A stretch of DNA of 64,000 nucleotides from Bombyx mori (GCF_030269925.1 NC_085112.1:5457501-5521500), one strand, 5' to 3'. Positions 25,117-38,400 are shown, numbered from the stretch's first letter. Notes: generated by a model from the sequence alone, not told the origin. Numbers and translations are program-made.

Positions 25117-25523
25117 TCTATATATTAATACGTGAAGCAAAAACTTTGTATCCCTTTTTACGAAAATTGTGTGGACGGAGGAGTATGAAATTTTTCACAC
25201 TTATAGAGAAAATAGAGAAGAAGTGCACAATGCTAATTTTTTTTTTTAAATGATGCATAAAAGACACATTCAATTAATAAAGAAAACATTACACACACTA
25301 CCATGTATTTGACACACACACGCATGCATACTATTTATTTATTGTCAAACTTTTGTTCTTGACGTCTGTGGTCAAATTGAGAATAGATTAAATATTGTTT
25401 GTCTTTATTCATATTTTTCTATAGTGCAGTCTTGGCGTTGAAAATACAATCATACTAGTGTACAAACTTACAATTCCAATTAATTACAGTCGAATTTCGA
25501 CTACTGCCTACTGGGACCTCTAG
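25117..25523 (+). mobile_element. Helitron-like element with 3' palindrome (second copy)
   Basis: A|TCTATATATTAATACGTGAA ... GGGACCTCTAG|T with AGTCGAATTTCGACT upstream of the end. Matches 8685-9113 in reverse orientation over most of its length. Confidence 0.78.
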
Positions 25524-25856
25524 TATGCACTATTGCTTAAAAAGAAAATGTTGCAGCTAAAATGCAACATATTTTGTTTAACGATTTAGTTTAGGGAGTT
25601 GGGTGGTGTGCGTAATCCTGTATCGTCAGACACGAAGCGAGTGGTTCGGTATCGCGGCTCATGACATTTCAAAACAAACCGATCTATCGGCGCGGAAAAC
25701 GTCAGTATTTAGACGTGTGTTGCTCGCGGCTTCTTGATACTATTTGTACATATTTTGACTGCTCGAATAGATTTAAAGCTCTGCGTAAACAGATAATTAT
25801 AAAACTTGATATCAAAAGGTCAGGGCAGCCGATTTAACTCACATTATATGATGGGT

Positions 25857-26095
25857 TTTTTTTTATTGCTTAGCTGGGTGGACGAGCTCACCGCCCACCT
25901 GGTGTTAAGTGGTTACTGGAGCCCATAGACAACTACGACGTAAATACGCTACTCACCTTAAGATATTCCAAGGTCTCAAGTATAGTTACAACGGCTGCCC
26001 GCCCTTCAAACCGAAACGCATTACTGCTTCACAAAAGAAATAGGCAAGGTGGTGGTACCTACCCACGCGGACTCATAAGAGGTCCTACCACCAGA
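25857..26095 (-). mobile_element. Bm1-like SINE, 5'-truncated
   Basis: T-run and TTGCTTAGCTGGGTGGACGA followed by the reverse-complement body up to CCTACCACCAG, with a few substitutions and a short deletion. Confidence 0.9.
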
Positions 26096-26898
26096 TAATT
26101 GTTTGCTGTGTTAAATTAACTGTGTTGAATAAACCGCGAAATGTAACCTAAAATAATTCACATTTGTTGAAATTCGTATGTTGATAGGAAACTAAAACAA
26201 GAAATCCTTTGCATACAATATTACAAATGTTCAACTGATTTGGATAAATGACGTGAAAACTAATATAATTCTAAGAAACAAATAAAGATGTCATTAACAA
26301 TAATACTAGCTGAAAATAAAATAGTTCAAAATTAAATCATTGTATTAAAAAAGAAGCATACTTTCGAATTTTAAATTCATGCTTACAACATTAAATTTGA
26401 ATTTTTTAAACAAAGAAACGTAGGGCTTTTATAACAAAAAAAAGGTGAGAGGTTAAAACATTCCATTAAATACAAACTTATAAAAGTAATTGTGAATTGA
26501 ATGAGCTTCAGCGTCATCACAGATTCCCCTGGGCTTGTGTTAGATACATTAATCAAACATGTAACGATGGACCCACACGAGCAGTGGTAATGTGTTGTAT
26601 GATTATATGGTAATGAAATTATAATGATTGCTGTCACTAGTTTTACTTTAGAAATTTTGACGTTAGCACTTAGGTACATAAGTAGGTCAAATTCAACCTT
26701 TGTTTTCAAGATTTTTATTGCAAGCAAATTGGTATTTTAGAGCAAATGAAAAAAAAGTTCTGTCTAATTCGGTATAATTCAATGAACCTTGTTCACTGAA
26801 TTATATTTGTATAACGTCGACTCGTAATGTATGATAATTTTTTGTCCAAATTAAAATGAACGGTCTTTACCATCCCGATTTAAAATTCGTAATTGTCA

Positions 26899-27113
26899 TC
26901 TATACTAATATTATAAAGAGGAAAGATTTGTTTGTTTGTTTGTTTCGAATAGGCTCCGAAACTACTGGACCGATTTGAAAAATTATTTTTCCATTAGAAG
27001 CCGACATTGTCCCTGATGAACATAGGCTACTTTTTTTTAATTTTTTTTATTTTATTTTTTTTGTTTCATGTGTGTTTTAATGTTTCCGAAGCGAAGCGAG
27101 GGCGGGTCGCTAG
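26899..27113 (+). mobile_element. Helitron-like non-autonomous element
   Basis: A|TCTATACTAATATTATAAAG ... GGGCGGGTCGCTAG|T; same family as 444-638 with a few extra repeat units (TTTG and T-rich tracts). Both termini are intact. Confidence 0.82.
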
Positions 27114-27349
27114 TCGATTATAAAAGAATTGATTTTAAAAGCACATATCGACTTCTTAACTTACTAATTTTACAGGAGAGTGTTTTAAAGGTTTAACATG
27201 TAATATTTTTAATATTAATCATATTTGCAACATTTATTTTTTACCAGTTACATTAACTGTCTTTTAAAGTAAGATAAAATTATGTATTAATTTGGTTAAT
27301 AGTAGTCAAAACATAGGTAGTGTAAAAAAAAAACTAAACTACGCTATTT

Positions 27350-27594
27350 ACTGGTGGTAGGACCTCTTGTGAGACCGCGCAAGTAGGTACCACCGCTCTG
27401 CCTATTTCTGCCGTGAAGCAGTAATGCGTTTCGGATTGAAGGGTGGCGCAGCCGTTGTAACTATACTGAGACCTTAGAACTTACATCTCAAGGTGCGTGG
27501 CGCATTTACGTTGTAGATGTCTATCGGCTCCAGTAATCACTTAACACCAGGTGGGCTGTGGGATCGTCCACTTATATAAGGAATAAAAAAAAAA
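27350..27594 (+). mobile_element. Bm1-like SINE, 5'-truncated
   Basis: Body from ACTGGTGGTAGGACCTC to GGAATAAAAAAAAAA. Well preserved. Confidence 0.9.
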
Positions 27595-28639
27595 TATGAG
27601 AAAAATACTGGTGATACCAAATGTTTACGCATATTAACTCAATATCGATTTTTTTGGAAATTGTACCCTTTTAATGCGAAAAGGTGATATGTCCTTTATC
27701 ATATTTTAATATAGCATACAGGAGTGAACGAGTTCGTGAACCGTCTTGTATTAAATGGTTACTATAATTCGAATATAGCAAATCACAAATTAACCGTTAC
27801 TTAACAGCAGTCCCACTTATCAAAGCGAAACAAGTTCGCAGTTTAAGTGGTTTTAAACTATTTCATGACACTAAACATATTCAATATTAACAAATAAATA
27901 TACTAGTAAGACACGAAGTTAGTCAATACAGACTAGTTTAATGGGAAGGCTATATATAGTTAAGTCGTATTAACAAAAACAAACAGACACAAGCTTAATA
28001 AGGCCGTTTGGAATAGCTGCCTCCTCACAAACATCCTTCCGTGGTTACACCCATTGCCTAGTACGTACGACCACGCCCAGTTATGCTGATAATAATTAAC
28101 CAATTACGGTATGACAACCCTCGCGCAACCATTTTAATTGGTTCGCAGAATGTAATCTATCGATTCAATTATTTGTCGGGTAGTTTCGTATTCGAAGGTC
28201 TTAAAGAAATTCACATACTAATCTAGATGTCGCAGGTTCAAGATTCATCATGTATTTTTTGTTTAACTAGATAAAGCGTGTTTTTAAATGCACGATTCGC
28301 AATATGTTTTTAACAGTAGATCAGATGACAGTAGTTCGTTTGTACGCGTTAGATTTAAAGTCGAAGGTGAATTCGAAATCACAATGCTCCTAAATTAAGT
28401 GCACTATTCACTCACTATATATTCATTTTGTAGTATATCAGTGCAAAGCTGCAGTCATTGGTGATAGAATGTGTGAGATGATTTTTTTTAAGTCTATTTA
28501 CAATAAAGCTATAGTGTGCCAAATCACGTGGATCGATATCACCCAAGTACTTAACTTTTAAAAAATTGTTGAAATGTAGCGTTGCGCTAAATAGCTTTTA
28601 AAGTCCAATTTTTAACTTTGGACCGTTGGGTTACATCAG

Positions 28640-28809
28640 CTGGCCCAGTCTTTAGATCGAACTAACCCTAACGGGCACACTGTTATGTCTCGGCACCAAT
28701 CTTTTTCTCTTACCTAATCCTTGATAGCCCATGGGCCTGAATCTATCTACTAAGAGAATCCTGCGAGAAACTTGATGGGTCGTGTCTATGTGCCAGATTG
28801 CACGTTGCA
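28640..28809 (-). mobile_element. Old Jockey-type LINE 3' UTR remnant
   Basis: Weak but ordered similarity to the 3' UTR of the complete LINE (AGAATCCTGCGAGAAACTTG, GTCGTGTCTATGTG). It is separated from its continuation at 29061 by a SINE. Confidence 0.55.
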
Positions 28810-29060
28810 TTTTTTTTATTTTTTTATTGCTTAGATGGATGGACGAGCTCACAGCCCACCTGGTGTTAAGTGGTTACTGGAGCCCATAGACATCTACAAC
28901 GTAAATGCGCCACCCACCTTGAGATATAAGTTCTAAGGTCTCAATATAGTTACAACGGCTGCCCCACTCTTCAAACCGAAACGCTTTACTGCTTCACGGC
29001 AGAAATAGGCGGGGTGATGGTACCTACCCGTGCAGACTCACAAGAGGTCCTACCACCAGT
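28810..29060 (-). mobile_element. Bm1-like SINE nested inside a LINE remnant
   Basis: T-rich tail then the reverse-complement SINE body to CCTACCACCAGT. On both sides lies sequence matching the 3' portion of the Jockey-type LINE family (28640-28809 and 29061-29275), so the SINE inserted into, or recombined with, an older LINE fragment. Confidence 0.88.
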
Positions 29061-29278
29061 GAAAATTCGACGAGTTGAACGGTGATCGGTGCTTTGAGTG
29101 CCGAATGAGTGCTTAATGCTGAGTGCTTAATGTACCGAATGTGGATCGGGATGATCGGATAGGATGTGCTTGGGGCGACGGCTTTGCGTTGCCCCGTCGT
29201 TTGGGTCGGGTATGTAATTTGAGCCGGCCACGATAAGAGGGTTATTGTTTCGCGCCGCTTTTCGAAGAATTCCACCAA
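29061..29278 (-). pseudogene. Old Jockey-type LINE ORF2 C-terminal remnant
   Basis: Nucleotide blocks GGTGATCGGTGCTT, GGGTCGGGTATGTA and GCCACGATAAGAGGGTTAT match the end of ORF2 (49180-49330) of the intact LINE. The reading frame is broken and only fragments such as FFEKRRE are recognisable. Confidence 0.65.
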
Positions 29279-29624
29279 TACTCAAATCAACTTACATACA
29301 TTGTAACTTTCATGTTGTAATAATTTCTTCTTTTTTTTCCTTACTCGGAGCGAAGTGGCATGCTGTTTGATTTGAATCACGGTTGTTTGACCGCCTTATG
29401 ACGTAGCCCTTCTTGGTAACTGACCAATCAGGAAACATATCAGTGGGTGGTTTAAGATAGAAGATAAGGTATTAAACTATGTAGTTAATGTAGAATTCCT
29501 TTGATCGTGTTTGGATGGTTGGTTGCTGTTTAAGTTTTGATGTAGTGAAATTAAATGTTAATCTGTTTGGTTGTAATATACCAAATGGCATTTTGCTTTA
29601 TGAATGAATATGGTACTGTAGCTT

Positions 29625-30003
29625 TTTAATACGCTTTTATTAGCTTCAGACGTATGTACGTGGGTATGTTAGTATGTAACGGAAACTTCGAACATGATTT
29701 TGATCCCCTTCAAAACGTCGGATTAACTCGAAATTTGGTATAATTATTAAGGACCGCTGACACTGCAATATTTAAAAAAAATTTGAAAAAATTGAAATTC
29801 AACTAAAAAATGAAAAATAAATACATAATAGTTTAAAAAAAACTAACAAAATACGCTTTTAAAGCACCCCACGCTTTTTACAATAAAATTTTTTTTTCTT
29901 ACTCTATTTTTAATTAAAATTTATTTTCTATTATTTAGTTGGATTTCCTATAAAAGCGTATTTTATTAGTTTTTTTAAACTATTATTTTTCATTAAAATA
30001 ATA
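29625..30003 (+). repeat. Interspersed repeat with a fold-back 3' region (second copy)
   Basis: Same layout as 19425-19970: ACGCTTTTATTAGCTTC at the left, then TAATAGTTTAAAAAAAACTA / AATACGCTTTTA inverted against TAAAAGCGTATT / TTAGTTTTTTTAAACTATTA. Confidence 0.65.
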
Positions 30004-30371
30004 TCTACGTAATAAATAAAATTGTTGAGTTGCATTTAATTCACCCTGTTTATTTGTTGCAATTGTAGCAACTGGGCGATCTACAATTGTAGTGAAAACT
30101 TATACGAGCCCAATAATAAATGTTCTCAAACGTCAAACATATTTGCGGCTCTTTTGTAAGCTTGATCTTTGGTTAAAACAACGTACCAATTGCCAAACAA
30201 AAGATATATGTATTAAATTCCAACAAATCAAGAAATTATAGCGCCTTAATAAACTTAAAATTATAGTTTTATAATGTACCGAAATCGCATAATATTTTTA
30301 CGATTAATAATAGGTGTTAAATTAGTTTGACATCGCAGACTAATACCATACGAGTTCCCAGGGTAATGCAT

Positions 30372-31714
30372 CCCTCGTTTGTTGGGGGTGGCCGGCGCGT
30401 TAAGCCGGCTCCTTCCCAATGTTGGGGGGCCTGACCAGGTGACGCGCCGTCTCTATACAGGGGTGGTGCGATCAATGGCCCTATACGGGGCGCCCGTGTG
30501 GGGCCAGTCCCTGGCCGTGGGGGTAGCGAAGCTGCTGCAACGGCCGCAACGCACCATCGCGGTCAGGGTCATCCGTGGTTATCGCACCATCTCTTTCGAG
30601 GCGGCGTGTGTACTGGCTGGGACGCCGCCTTGGGTCCTGGAGGCGGAGGCGCTCGCTGCTGACTATCAGTGGCGGGCTGACCTTCGTGTACGGGGCGTGG
30701 CGCGTCCCAGCCCCAGTGTGGTCAGAGCGCGGAGGGCCCAATCTCGGCGGTCCGTACTGGAGTCATGGTCTAGACGGCTGGCCGATCCTTCGGCTGGTCG
30801 TAGGACCGTCGAGGCGATTCGCCCGGTTCTTGTGAACTGGGTGAATCGTGACAGAGGACGCCTCACTTTCCGGCTCACGCAGGTGCTCACTGGGCATGGT
30901 TGCTTCGGTGAGTTCCTGCACCGGATCGGAGCCGAGCTGACGGCAGAGTGCCACCATTGTGGTTGCGACTTGGACACGGCGGAGCACACGCTCGTCGCCT
31001 GCCCCGCATGGGAGGGGTGGCGCCGTGTCCTCGTCGCAAAAATAGGAAACGACTTGTCGTTGCCGAGTGTTGTGGCATCGATGCTCGGTGACGACGAGTC
31101 GTGGAAGGCGATGCTCGACTTCTGCGAGTGCACCATCTCGCAGAAGGAGGCGGCGGGGCGCGTGAGAGACGCACAGGCCCGCCGCCGTCGAGCGGGGGCC
31201 AGGGAGGCGGATATCGCCCAAGCCCTGGCCCTCTAAGTGTTTCGGGTCCCCTCACATGTCGGCCTGGGGACCGGCGAAGGGGGCCTAAGAAGACGACGTG
31301 CAAGCTGCTATGCACGCGTTTTATGCATGAGCATCCGGGTGATGGAAGGCCGGCTATCCTCAACCCACGCTGGTTCTGACCCAGCGGGGTATTCCATAGG
31401 ATAGACCATTCTAACCGGCGCCATCTAGGCGGGCTTCGGATAGCCTGCCGACCGAGAGGGCTGGTGGTCGTGGCGCCGACGACCGCCAGTCCGGCGTCCC
31501 GAGGGGGAGGGTGATGGGAGAGATGTGCTCCGCACTAAACGCTTCACTTTCCCCCTTTGCCTTTTCATGAGTTTTGTCTCATGCGAGGTTTGGACGTTGG
31601 TTGTTGAGAGACAGGAGGTTTAGTCGGTTCGACTCCGACATGCCCCGCCCTCCATCCCCAGTGAAGGGCGGAAGTCCGGCGATTTCCTCCTGACAAAAAA
31701 AATAAAATAAAAAT
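30372..31714 (+). mobile_element. 5'-truncated R1-clade non-LTR retrotransposon
   Basis: GC-rich island in AT-rich DNA, flanked by a 10-bp direct repeat GGTAATGCAT (30362-30371 and 31715-31724). It holds the C-terminal 285 or so codons of an ORF2, a 3' UTR of about 450 bp and an A-rich tail (AAAAAAAATAAAATAAAAAT). It lies antisense to Scr. R1-clade elements are often rDNA- or telomere-specific; this copy is in ordinary intron DNA. Confidence 0.88.
30373..31236 (+). pseudogene. C-terminal fragment of R1-clade endonuclease-RT ORF2
   Basis: Open from the insertion boundary with no ATG start, so it is the tail of a longer ORF lost by 5' truncation. Counting from the TTG at 30379, residues 20-60 resemble the thumb region after the RT domain (VTRRLYTGVVRSMALYGAPVW). 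A CCHC finger follows: C191-x2-C194-x8-H203-x4-C208, typical of R1-clade ORF2 C-termini. The last 40 residues are Arg/Ala-rich. No catalytic RT motif remains, so it cannot be functional. The stop is at 31234-31236. No internal stop or frameshift is visible, which suggests a fairly recent copy. Confidence 0.85.
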
Positions 31715-32314
31715 GGTAATGCATAACAGAAGTTGTACAGCAAATAGTCAAGATAATGTGTATCTTGAAATTAAACAACAAATCAATTCGGTGAAAATCC
31801 TGAAAACACTCGCGTAAGTTTAAATGTAATAGTTGCTGTTCCCTACTCGTCTTCAAAAAAATCGATTTTACTTTATCTATCAATCAAACCATCAATCTGT
31901 TATCGGCGTTTTAATTGCGTACAGTTTATTGCGTTTTAAAAGGCAGGGAAATGGAAACGCAACAATATTTTTTCCATATAACCATTAATAACTGTCCGTT
32001 CGTACCGAGATGGACACCCTACGGTTGGGGTAACTTCGGCTTATGCAACTTCTATTAGTTGGTATTGTTTTGTATTTATTAAACATATAATATGGTTTTG
32101 TTGTATGAATAGCTTAAATTGAGATGGGAGCAAATGAAAACGATGACTTGAATAGCAAAATTACTAACACGTATGTAAAGACAAATTTCTCGAACATCTA
32201 ATACCTACCTTCTACCCAAAAACCGACACGCTACTTATGAATTTGTAATAGATAACTTTCTTCCTGACTTATCGATTAGAACATTGCAGGGTTGTTGCGT
32301 CTATAAGCCGGCTG

Positions 32315-32552
32315 TCATAGACGGATAAACGACCTCACGGCCCACTTGGCATTAAATGGTTACTGGAGCTGTAGACGTCACAACCTTGAATGCTGCCTTA
32401 AGATGTGAGGTCTAAGTCAATCAAATCAAATCAGCTGTATAATATAGCGGCTGTCTCGTGTTTCAGACTGAATACATTACTGGTTAGCGGTTAACAGAGG
32501 TGAGGTATTGGTTCCTACCCAAGTGGGCTTACAAGACGTCCTATCACCAACG
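32315..32552 (-). mobile_element. Degenerate Bm1-like SINE
   Basis: Recognisable but heavily diverged order of SINE blocks (GACCTCACGGCCCACTTGGC, GGTTACTGGAG, GCGGCTGTC, TACCCAAGTGGGCTTACAAG). An old copy. Confidence 0.65.
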
Positions 32553-32619
32553 CTACAATTAGTAGCAGTAGCTAATGGTGACCGGGATCCAATACATCTG
32601 ATTAATAGCTCGATCCATT

Positions 32620-32760
32620 TTAACACGCTTTTATTAGCTTGCCCTGTGTCTATCTGTAATGGAATCTCATAACGATTTTTCAACAGCTTCAAGACTACCG
32701 ATTAACTTCATTTTTTCACTGAAATCTAGGTCCGATGACTGTACAATAATTTTATTAATT
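32620..32760 (+). repeat. Partial copy of the fold-back repeat family
   Basis: AACACGCTTTTATTAGCTTG followed by weakly similar sequence (CGATTAACTTCATTTTTTCA). The fold-back half is absent. Confidence 0.45.
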
Positions 32761-35267
32761 AACCTGACCAGTACGAATAGGATAAATGAAATATATTTAA
32801 TTTTAATTCGACTTTATAAACTTTCGACTTAGATTTTATAAATAGGACTAAAACTTTATAAATTCGACTTTATAAATAAACCTGTGAAAATAAAATTTTC
32901 TTTTTAGAATATATTTTTTTATGTTTTAACCACTAGCACCGTGAGCTCGTGCTTATTGCTAGGTCAATAAATATCGCGTAGTCTATCTTTTCAAGAACTA
33001 CCTCCATATTTTTAAAGACCGAACATTGAATGTTTATGTCTTTGTTTCTTTTATAAAATAAGTAAAAATACAACTTTATAGTATTTTTTTAACAAGAATT
33101 TTCAATGAAACCCCTAGCTGAAAACAAATACGGCTAAAGCAATATAATGTCATTGATCAGAGCGTTCAAGGATTAATGAAGTGGCCACGTCGACCCCTGT
33201 CACATATCGACGAAGCTTTCTGCTTGTCCTGACCTTCTGTTGGAATGTTTATAAAATACGTGACGAATTTGTTAGGATTTTTTGCCATATTGAATTATTT
33301 ACTAATCTATGTTTTTTTTTCTTCTGATTGTCAGTACTGAACTTCATTTTCCTCCTATTAAAAAAAACTATAAATAATTAACCTTGAGAGTTATACTATT
33401 ATTTTTATATTCACTCTCATAATTTATAATCGATTTCAGATAATTCAACTTCATTTTGTTCTGCCATAATTAGCTTTTTAGGAAGTTTTCTTAAAGTGTG
33501 AATAATAAATGAAGGTTTGGTAATGTGCCACGCTTTGGGAAGTTTATCCTACTTTTTTTGTAATAAACAATGAAATTTCTTTTCATTCAAAAGTACCTAA
33601 ATTATTATCCAATAATATTATGATAGTCATGTTCTGTTCGTCTAATAAAAATAATATATATATATTGATTAAGAATAAATTAAATGATACGTTATTGTAC
33701 GCTTTACTCTTCTTTAAAATCTTCCATCGCTTTACTTTGGGTATGCTGGAAGAAATTTCGGTAATGAGTATATTGTAAATGTCTTGTAAATACTAAATAA
33801 ATGTTCATGTTTTTGATTTTGTATTATATGCATGAAAAGAAGAAAAACACACCCAGAACCCTGATATTTTTTTCAGACATATCTTTTTTTTATTAGAAAA
33901 AATGAGCATGAAGTGGGAATGAGTCTAGCTGAAAAATGAATTAAAAATAGTAACGCTGTTTGAGTAATCAGATATTAATAACCGGATTTATTAACGCAAA
34001 CTCTTTACACAACTTATTGAGGGCAAAGGTCATAACCCCGACGCTAAAGCCAGACTAACTGGGTAGTTAATTTTTAATCTCTCACGTTTGTGCGCGGCCT
34101 AGCACGTTGCTTTTGTAAAAAAATATTTGAATATAAGTTTTTTTGGAGTGCTCGTCCTTGACTAGGAAAACTGTAAGGTATTCGAAACGCCGCAAATAAT
34201 ATAGAAACAAGAAAAAATGCGAGATTAAATCGTAAAAGTAGTTTTAATTTACGAAAACCGAAGAAAATATTAAATTTGATAGAATGATAAGACATAATGA
34301 TATAATTTTATAATATTTCAATTGATTTTTTTAATAGAATTCAACGTTAGTAATGCTTTTCATTTGATCTCGTAATAAATGTATGGTTCAATTTATGTAC
34401 TGGATATAGTATGTATACTTAAATTATCTCTACATTATAACTGTTAATGTAAGTTCATCAACTGACTGGTTTAGATGTTTGTTTATACTTTTGTTTCTAA
34501 TTTGAACTTTAACACTTTGTTTTAAGGGTGAGTATTATTTAATTACTGTAGAGACTTACTACATTGTCGATTCTATCAAGTCTGGTTTGCGGTTGCTACA
34601 CTAAAGGCGTCTTCTGACTATTTAAATTCCATTTCGGTTCGTTGCTTCCCTGGTTTATACGGAGCCGTTAATTTCATTGAAAATTGAACCGTGGACTATA
34701 TTGATTCCGTCCGAACTTCTGCAGGGTAATTATTTGGATCTGTCTCATCCTTGACATTAGTGATTTGTGTTCCGAAAATCCTTGATGAACAATTATCTTT
34801 GTATTTTATTAGGTGCAAATGATATTCGGAGTAATTTGTTACGTAAATGGTCGATTTTAGTGATATTAACGTCATATAGTTTCACATCGTACGGTTATGA
34901 ACTAAAAATTATATTATTGTAGTTGCTGTATAGATTAGTGTAATAAAAAACTATTAGGGAACAGCGGTATCACGTTTACCTCTTACAGGCCATAAGCCGA
35001 TCTAGAAGATTCCAACATTTTCTAGATTTTTCAGGTTGTGCTCGCGCTTAGTACTTTGTAAGAAAACGTAAAAATACTTCATTACAAAAATAAGCAGGGT
35101 ATAAGCCACCTTCTATTCTATTTACAATTTAAAAAAGTATACAACTTAAAACAAGAATCTATAAATAGTACGTGATCAACGAAGAAAGGCAAACGTTCGA
35201 TACAATGCGTACGTACACTTAAAGGAGTATGAAATGATGTTGTGTCAGATGCGAGCAACCTGTATTA

Positions 35268-35405
35268 ATATTTATCTATAGCTTTCATTTAATATAGTTC
35301 TTAAAAATTCATCTTCATAATATATAAAATTTTATACGAAAATGTTTTCACTTGTTAATTAAAAATAGTTTTTGCAAATAGCAGATTTTGGTTTGACAGT
35401 GACGA
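35268..35405 (-). repeat. Half copy of the TA-flanked TIR element
   Basis: Reverse complement of 23166-23302 with its terminal AGCAGATTTTGGTTTGACAG at the right edge followed by TA. The other terminus is not present. Confidence 0.65.
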
Positions 35406-38400
35406 TATGTATCTTGTATTTCTGAAGCTACTTGCAGACGAAACACAATCATATGAATGATCAGGAACGCATCGGTACAGACACATCCATCTGAACATTG
35501 ATTTTTATTTATATACATTGAGGAAAGAGAGTCGATTGGCCCTTTCAATAGATATGACGTCATTTGTGGGTAAAACAAACGATCATCGATAATGTCAAGG
35601 GGTGAAAGGCTATTTTTCCTTAAAGCGGCATTTTTGGAATTTACAGAAGAACCATTTAAAGTTTCAAATTTTGAAAAAATATACAATAACAAAAAAAACT
35701 TCAGCTATTTGAAGGCAGTAAAATTAATAGAAGTTCAATTACTATAAAAACATTGAACTGTTGACGCTAATACCAAATAAAACGCACCTTTTAATTACAA
35801 AGATAAATGTCGCGTATCAAGCGAAATGTCGCTTTAACCAAAAAGCATTTCATCGATAATTATATTATGTACTATGTATATTTTAATTTATTCACAATAA
35901 TCATTCAGATTTCTTAAGTCTTCGTTTTTTAAGATAATATAATATATAGTACTAGATACCGTCAAACCTGGATAAGCGAGAGTTGTTAGAGAGAGAGAGT
36001 GTTAGTGTGAGTGTTGTGAGAGATGTTAAATTTGTAATTTGTTTTGTCATTTGTTCCTCTTAAATAATATATAAATAAATAAAGGTCGTCTGACATCTGA
36101 CATCTGTCATCTGACGTGATCATATCGGGCTGTTTATGTAAGTACCGTCTGAGTTAGTCATAAATATTTCGAACGTAATCTCTGCTCAATATTGTCCTTA
36201 TTGTACTTTATTGTTTGCGAAAATAAAAGTGTGATGAATGCACACGAAGCCATGCTTACTTTTACTAATAATAATACTTCATGAAACGAATTCCAATATT
36301 TAATCAATAGGTATTCTCGCAGAGATTTTCAAGGAGGAGTACACGAAGGTCATAATTAGTTTCACGCTCGAAATGAGTCATAAGCCGTCAACTTACGCTC
36401 AAACGTCTCAAAGACAGTTTTATTAATTTTAATCGCGTCACAAATTAATAACAGACGTGGTTGCGCGGTCGCTGACAGATGTTTTGACAGCTAGAATATT
36501 ATTAATTGTGACATTACAGAGTCGTTAGAACATCGCCCAGAACTCTCTTCCGCTTCCACGTCATTAATAAAATGAGCAATAGTCGAAATATTTATCAATG
36601 GCATAATCGATACAGAAACAATTATAACCGCATCCATCAAAATTCTAAACTTCGGCTTACATCGAATTCTTCAGCTTATTAATGCATTGTGAGCTCTATC
36701 ATTCAGTTTTACAGTTTAAATTCACTTGAGAAACATTGTTGATCACGTACAAAGAGTAATGAGTGTTACACTATGCGAAATAGGGTTGATTTTGTGAGGC
36801 AGCAGACACGTTTTGAAGAATCGTTACGAGTAACATTAAAATTCTTATCTCTGGTCTGTCACACAGCGAGAACGTCAAAGTTCGAAGTGAAGAACGCATT
36901 GTAATTAATAGTCGATGATACGCTAGGATCGTAAACAAAAGCGGTGATAAATGGATTAAAGTCATTGATACTAGATAATAGGAACTGTGGGTTGTAAATC
37001 GTGCTTTCGTAAGCGGTGGTCAGTTTTTAGACTTTTATAGCGGCCGTCTGTTATACTGTAATGTAATATACTGTGAAAAAAGATGTGTGGTGTCGTGGGA
37101 CACCGGATAGGAACGAAGTTCCTTAATAAAAAAATATGAATTTTAAGTTCTATTCGAGGTATAAAGAAAATAAAACTTGAGGTTCCGCAACAACCTACGG
37201 TCATTCGGTAACGTGCGAACTTATTGTGGTACACCTCATTCACGGTTATTTGCATAAGAGTTAGTGTATTGCGCAAACGAACGCTCTAAGATCGTGGTCA
37301 ATGAATGATAAAAAAATATGTTTTTTTTGTACGTTATTACAAAGTTAAGTCGTACACTGTGTGCATTACTAATAAAAATCTTACGTTACGGACGTTTTTC
37401 CCCGGTTAGGGTACCCCTCCGCATCGTCCCATAAAGAACTTCGTTCCAAAAAATATCACATTAAATATCGTGGACTAGACATAAATGTACCTATGTATAT
37501 ATTACTGGTCGGGTAAAGAATGATTTTCTAAAATGCAAATAAAACAATAATATGTTATAAGACATATAAGTTATATATTGATGAAACTTTTAATGGTTAT
37601 TTTTGGCATTTACTGGATGTTTCGTTTTCTTTCATAATTTATGATATTATATCTATGTATCTGCTGCTGAAGAATTTTTAATAAATGGTGTATCTTAAAT
37701 ATTTAGTATAAGGTGCAGTATAGAATCAATGGGTTTTGTTATCGTGCTAACCACACTTAGCTCTTGAGTTGTGACAAAATTAAATGAAAAAGGTTGAAAT
37801 GTATTCGGTAAAATTAAAAAAAAAAGTCGGTAAAATTAAAAATGAATTATCTTGGCAATAAGATATCATCGTATTATATTAGAGTAAATATGTACAGACT
37901 ACCCTTTACTTAACTCAAAATTATATAGTGTTTTGATTACAATGATGTACGGAAGGGAACGTATTAAGAATATAGGCGAAAGATAGAAGAAGCTTTTTTG
38001 TTTTAAAGCGATATAAGTGAATTCGCGATGATCACGAGCATCGCACGACGGTGTTAATACGCCCCGAACTCTTGTATCACACAGGTTTGAATTTAATGAC
38101 ATATTACCTGTCATATCAACTACGAAATTTATAAAGGCGTGACGAATTCCGTTAAAACCTATCTTTATATTTCGAAATAAGTGTTTTCCGTTATGTATTA
38201 CGGTTGGGACGAAGCATAAAAGTGGGTCGGATATAATTTATTAGGTGTTAGATTCGTTTTTAACTTTCACTTCATGTGATGCGAGCGTTTGGCCTTTGTT
38301 CTAGTTTTTTTTAAATCAATTACCCATCTCGTAGTAATAAAAGTTTCATCGTTAATAGTTGTGCTTTTAAAACATTAACGTCGAGGCGCTGCCTTTATTG

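Larger units (their letters stand above)
31725..35267. other. Intron stretch, mostly unassigned
   Basis: Besides the degenerate SINE at 32315-32552 and the repeat edge at 32620, the region is AT-rich with no recognised element or ORF. Confidence 0.4.

Noticed and set aside
26383..26727. 114-codon minus-strand ORF with hydrophobic stretches
   Set aside because: No homology signature, AT-rich codon use like the surrounding intron; length is compatible with chance.
30481..31379. Several overlapping ORFs of 86-158 codons around the R1-clade fragment
   Set aside because: They are other frames of the GC-rich LINE coding sequence, where stop codons are rare.
35348..35692. 114-codon minus-strand ORF
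   Set aside because: It overlaps a TIR repeat and shows no recognisable domain.
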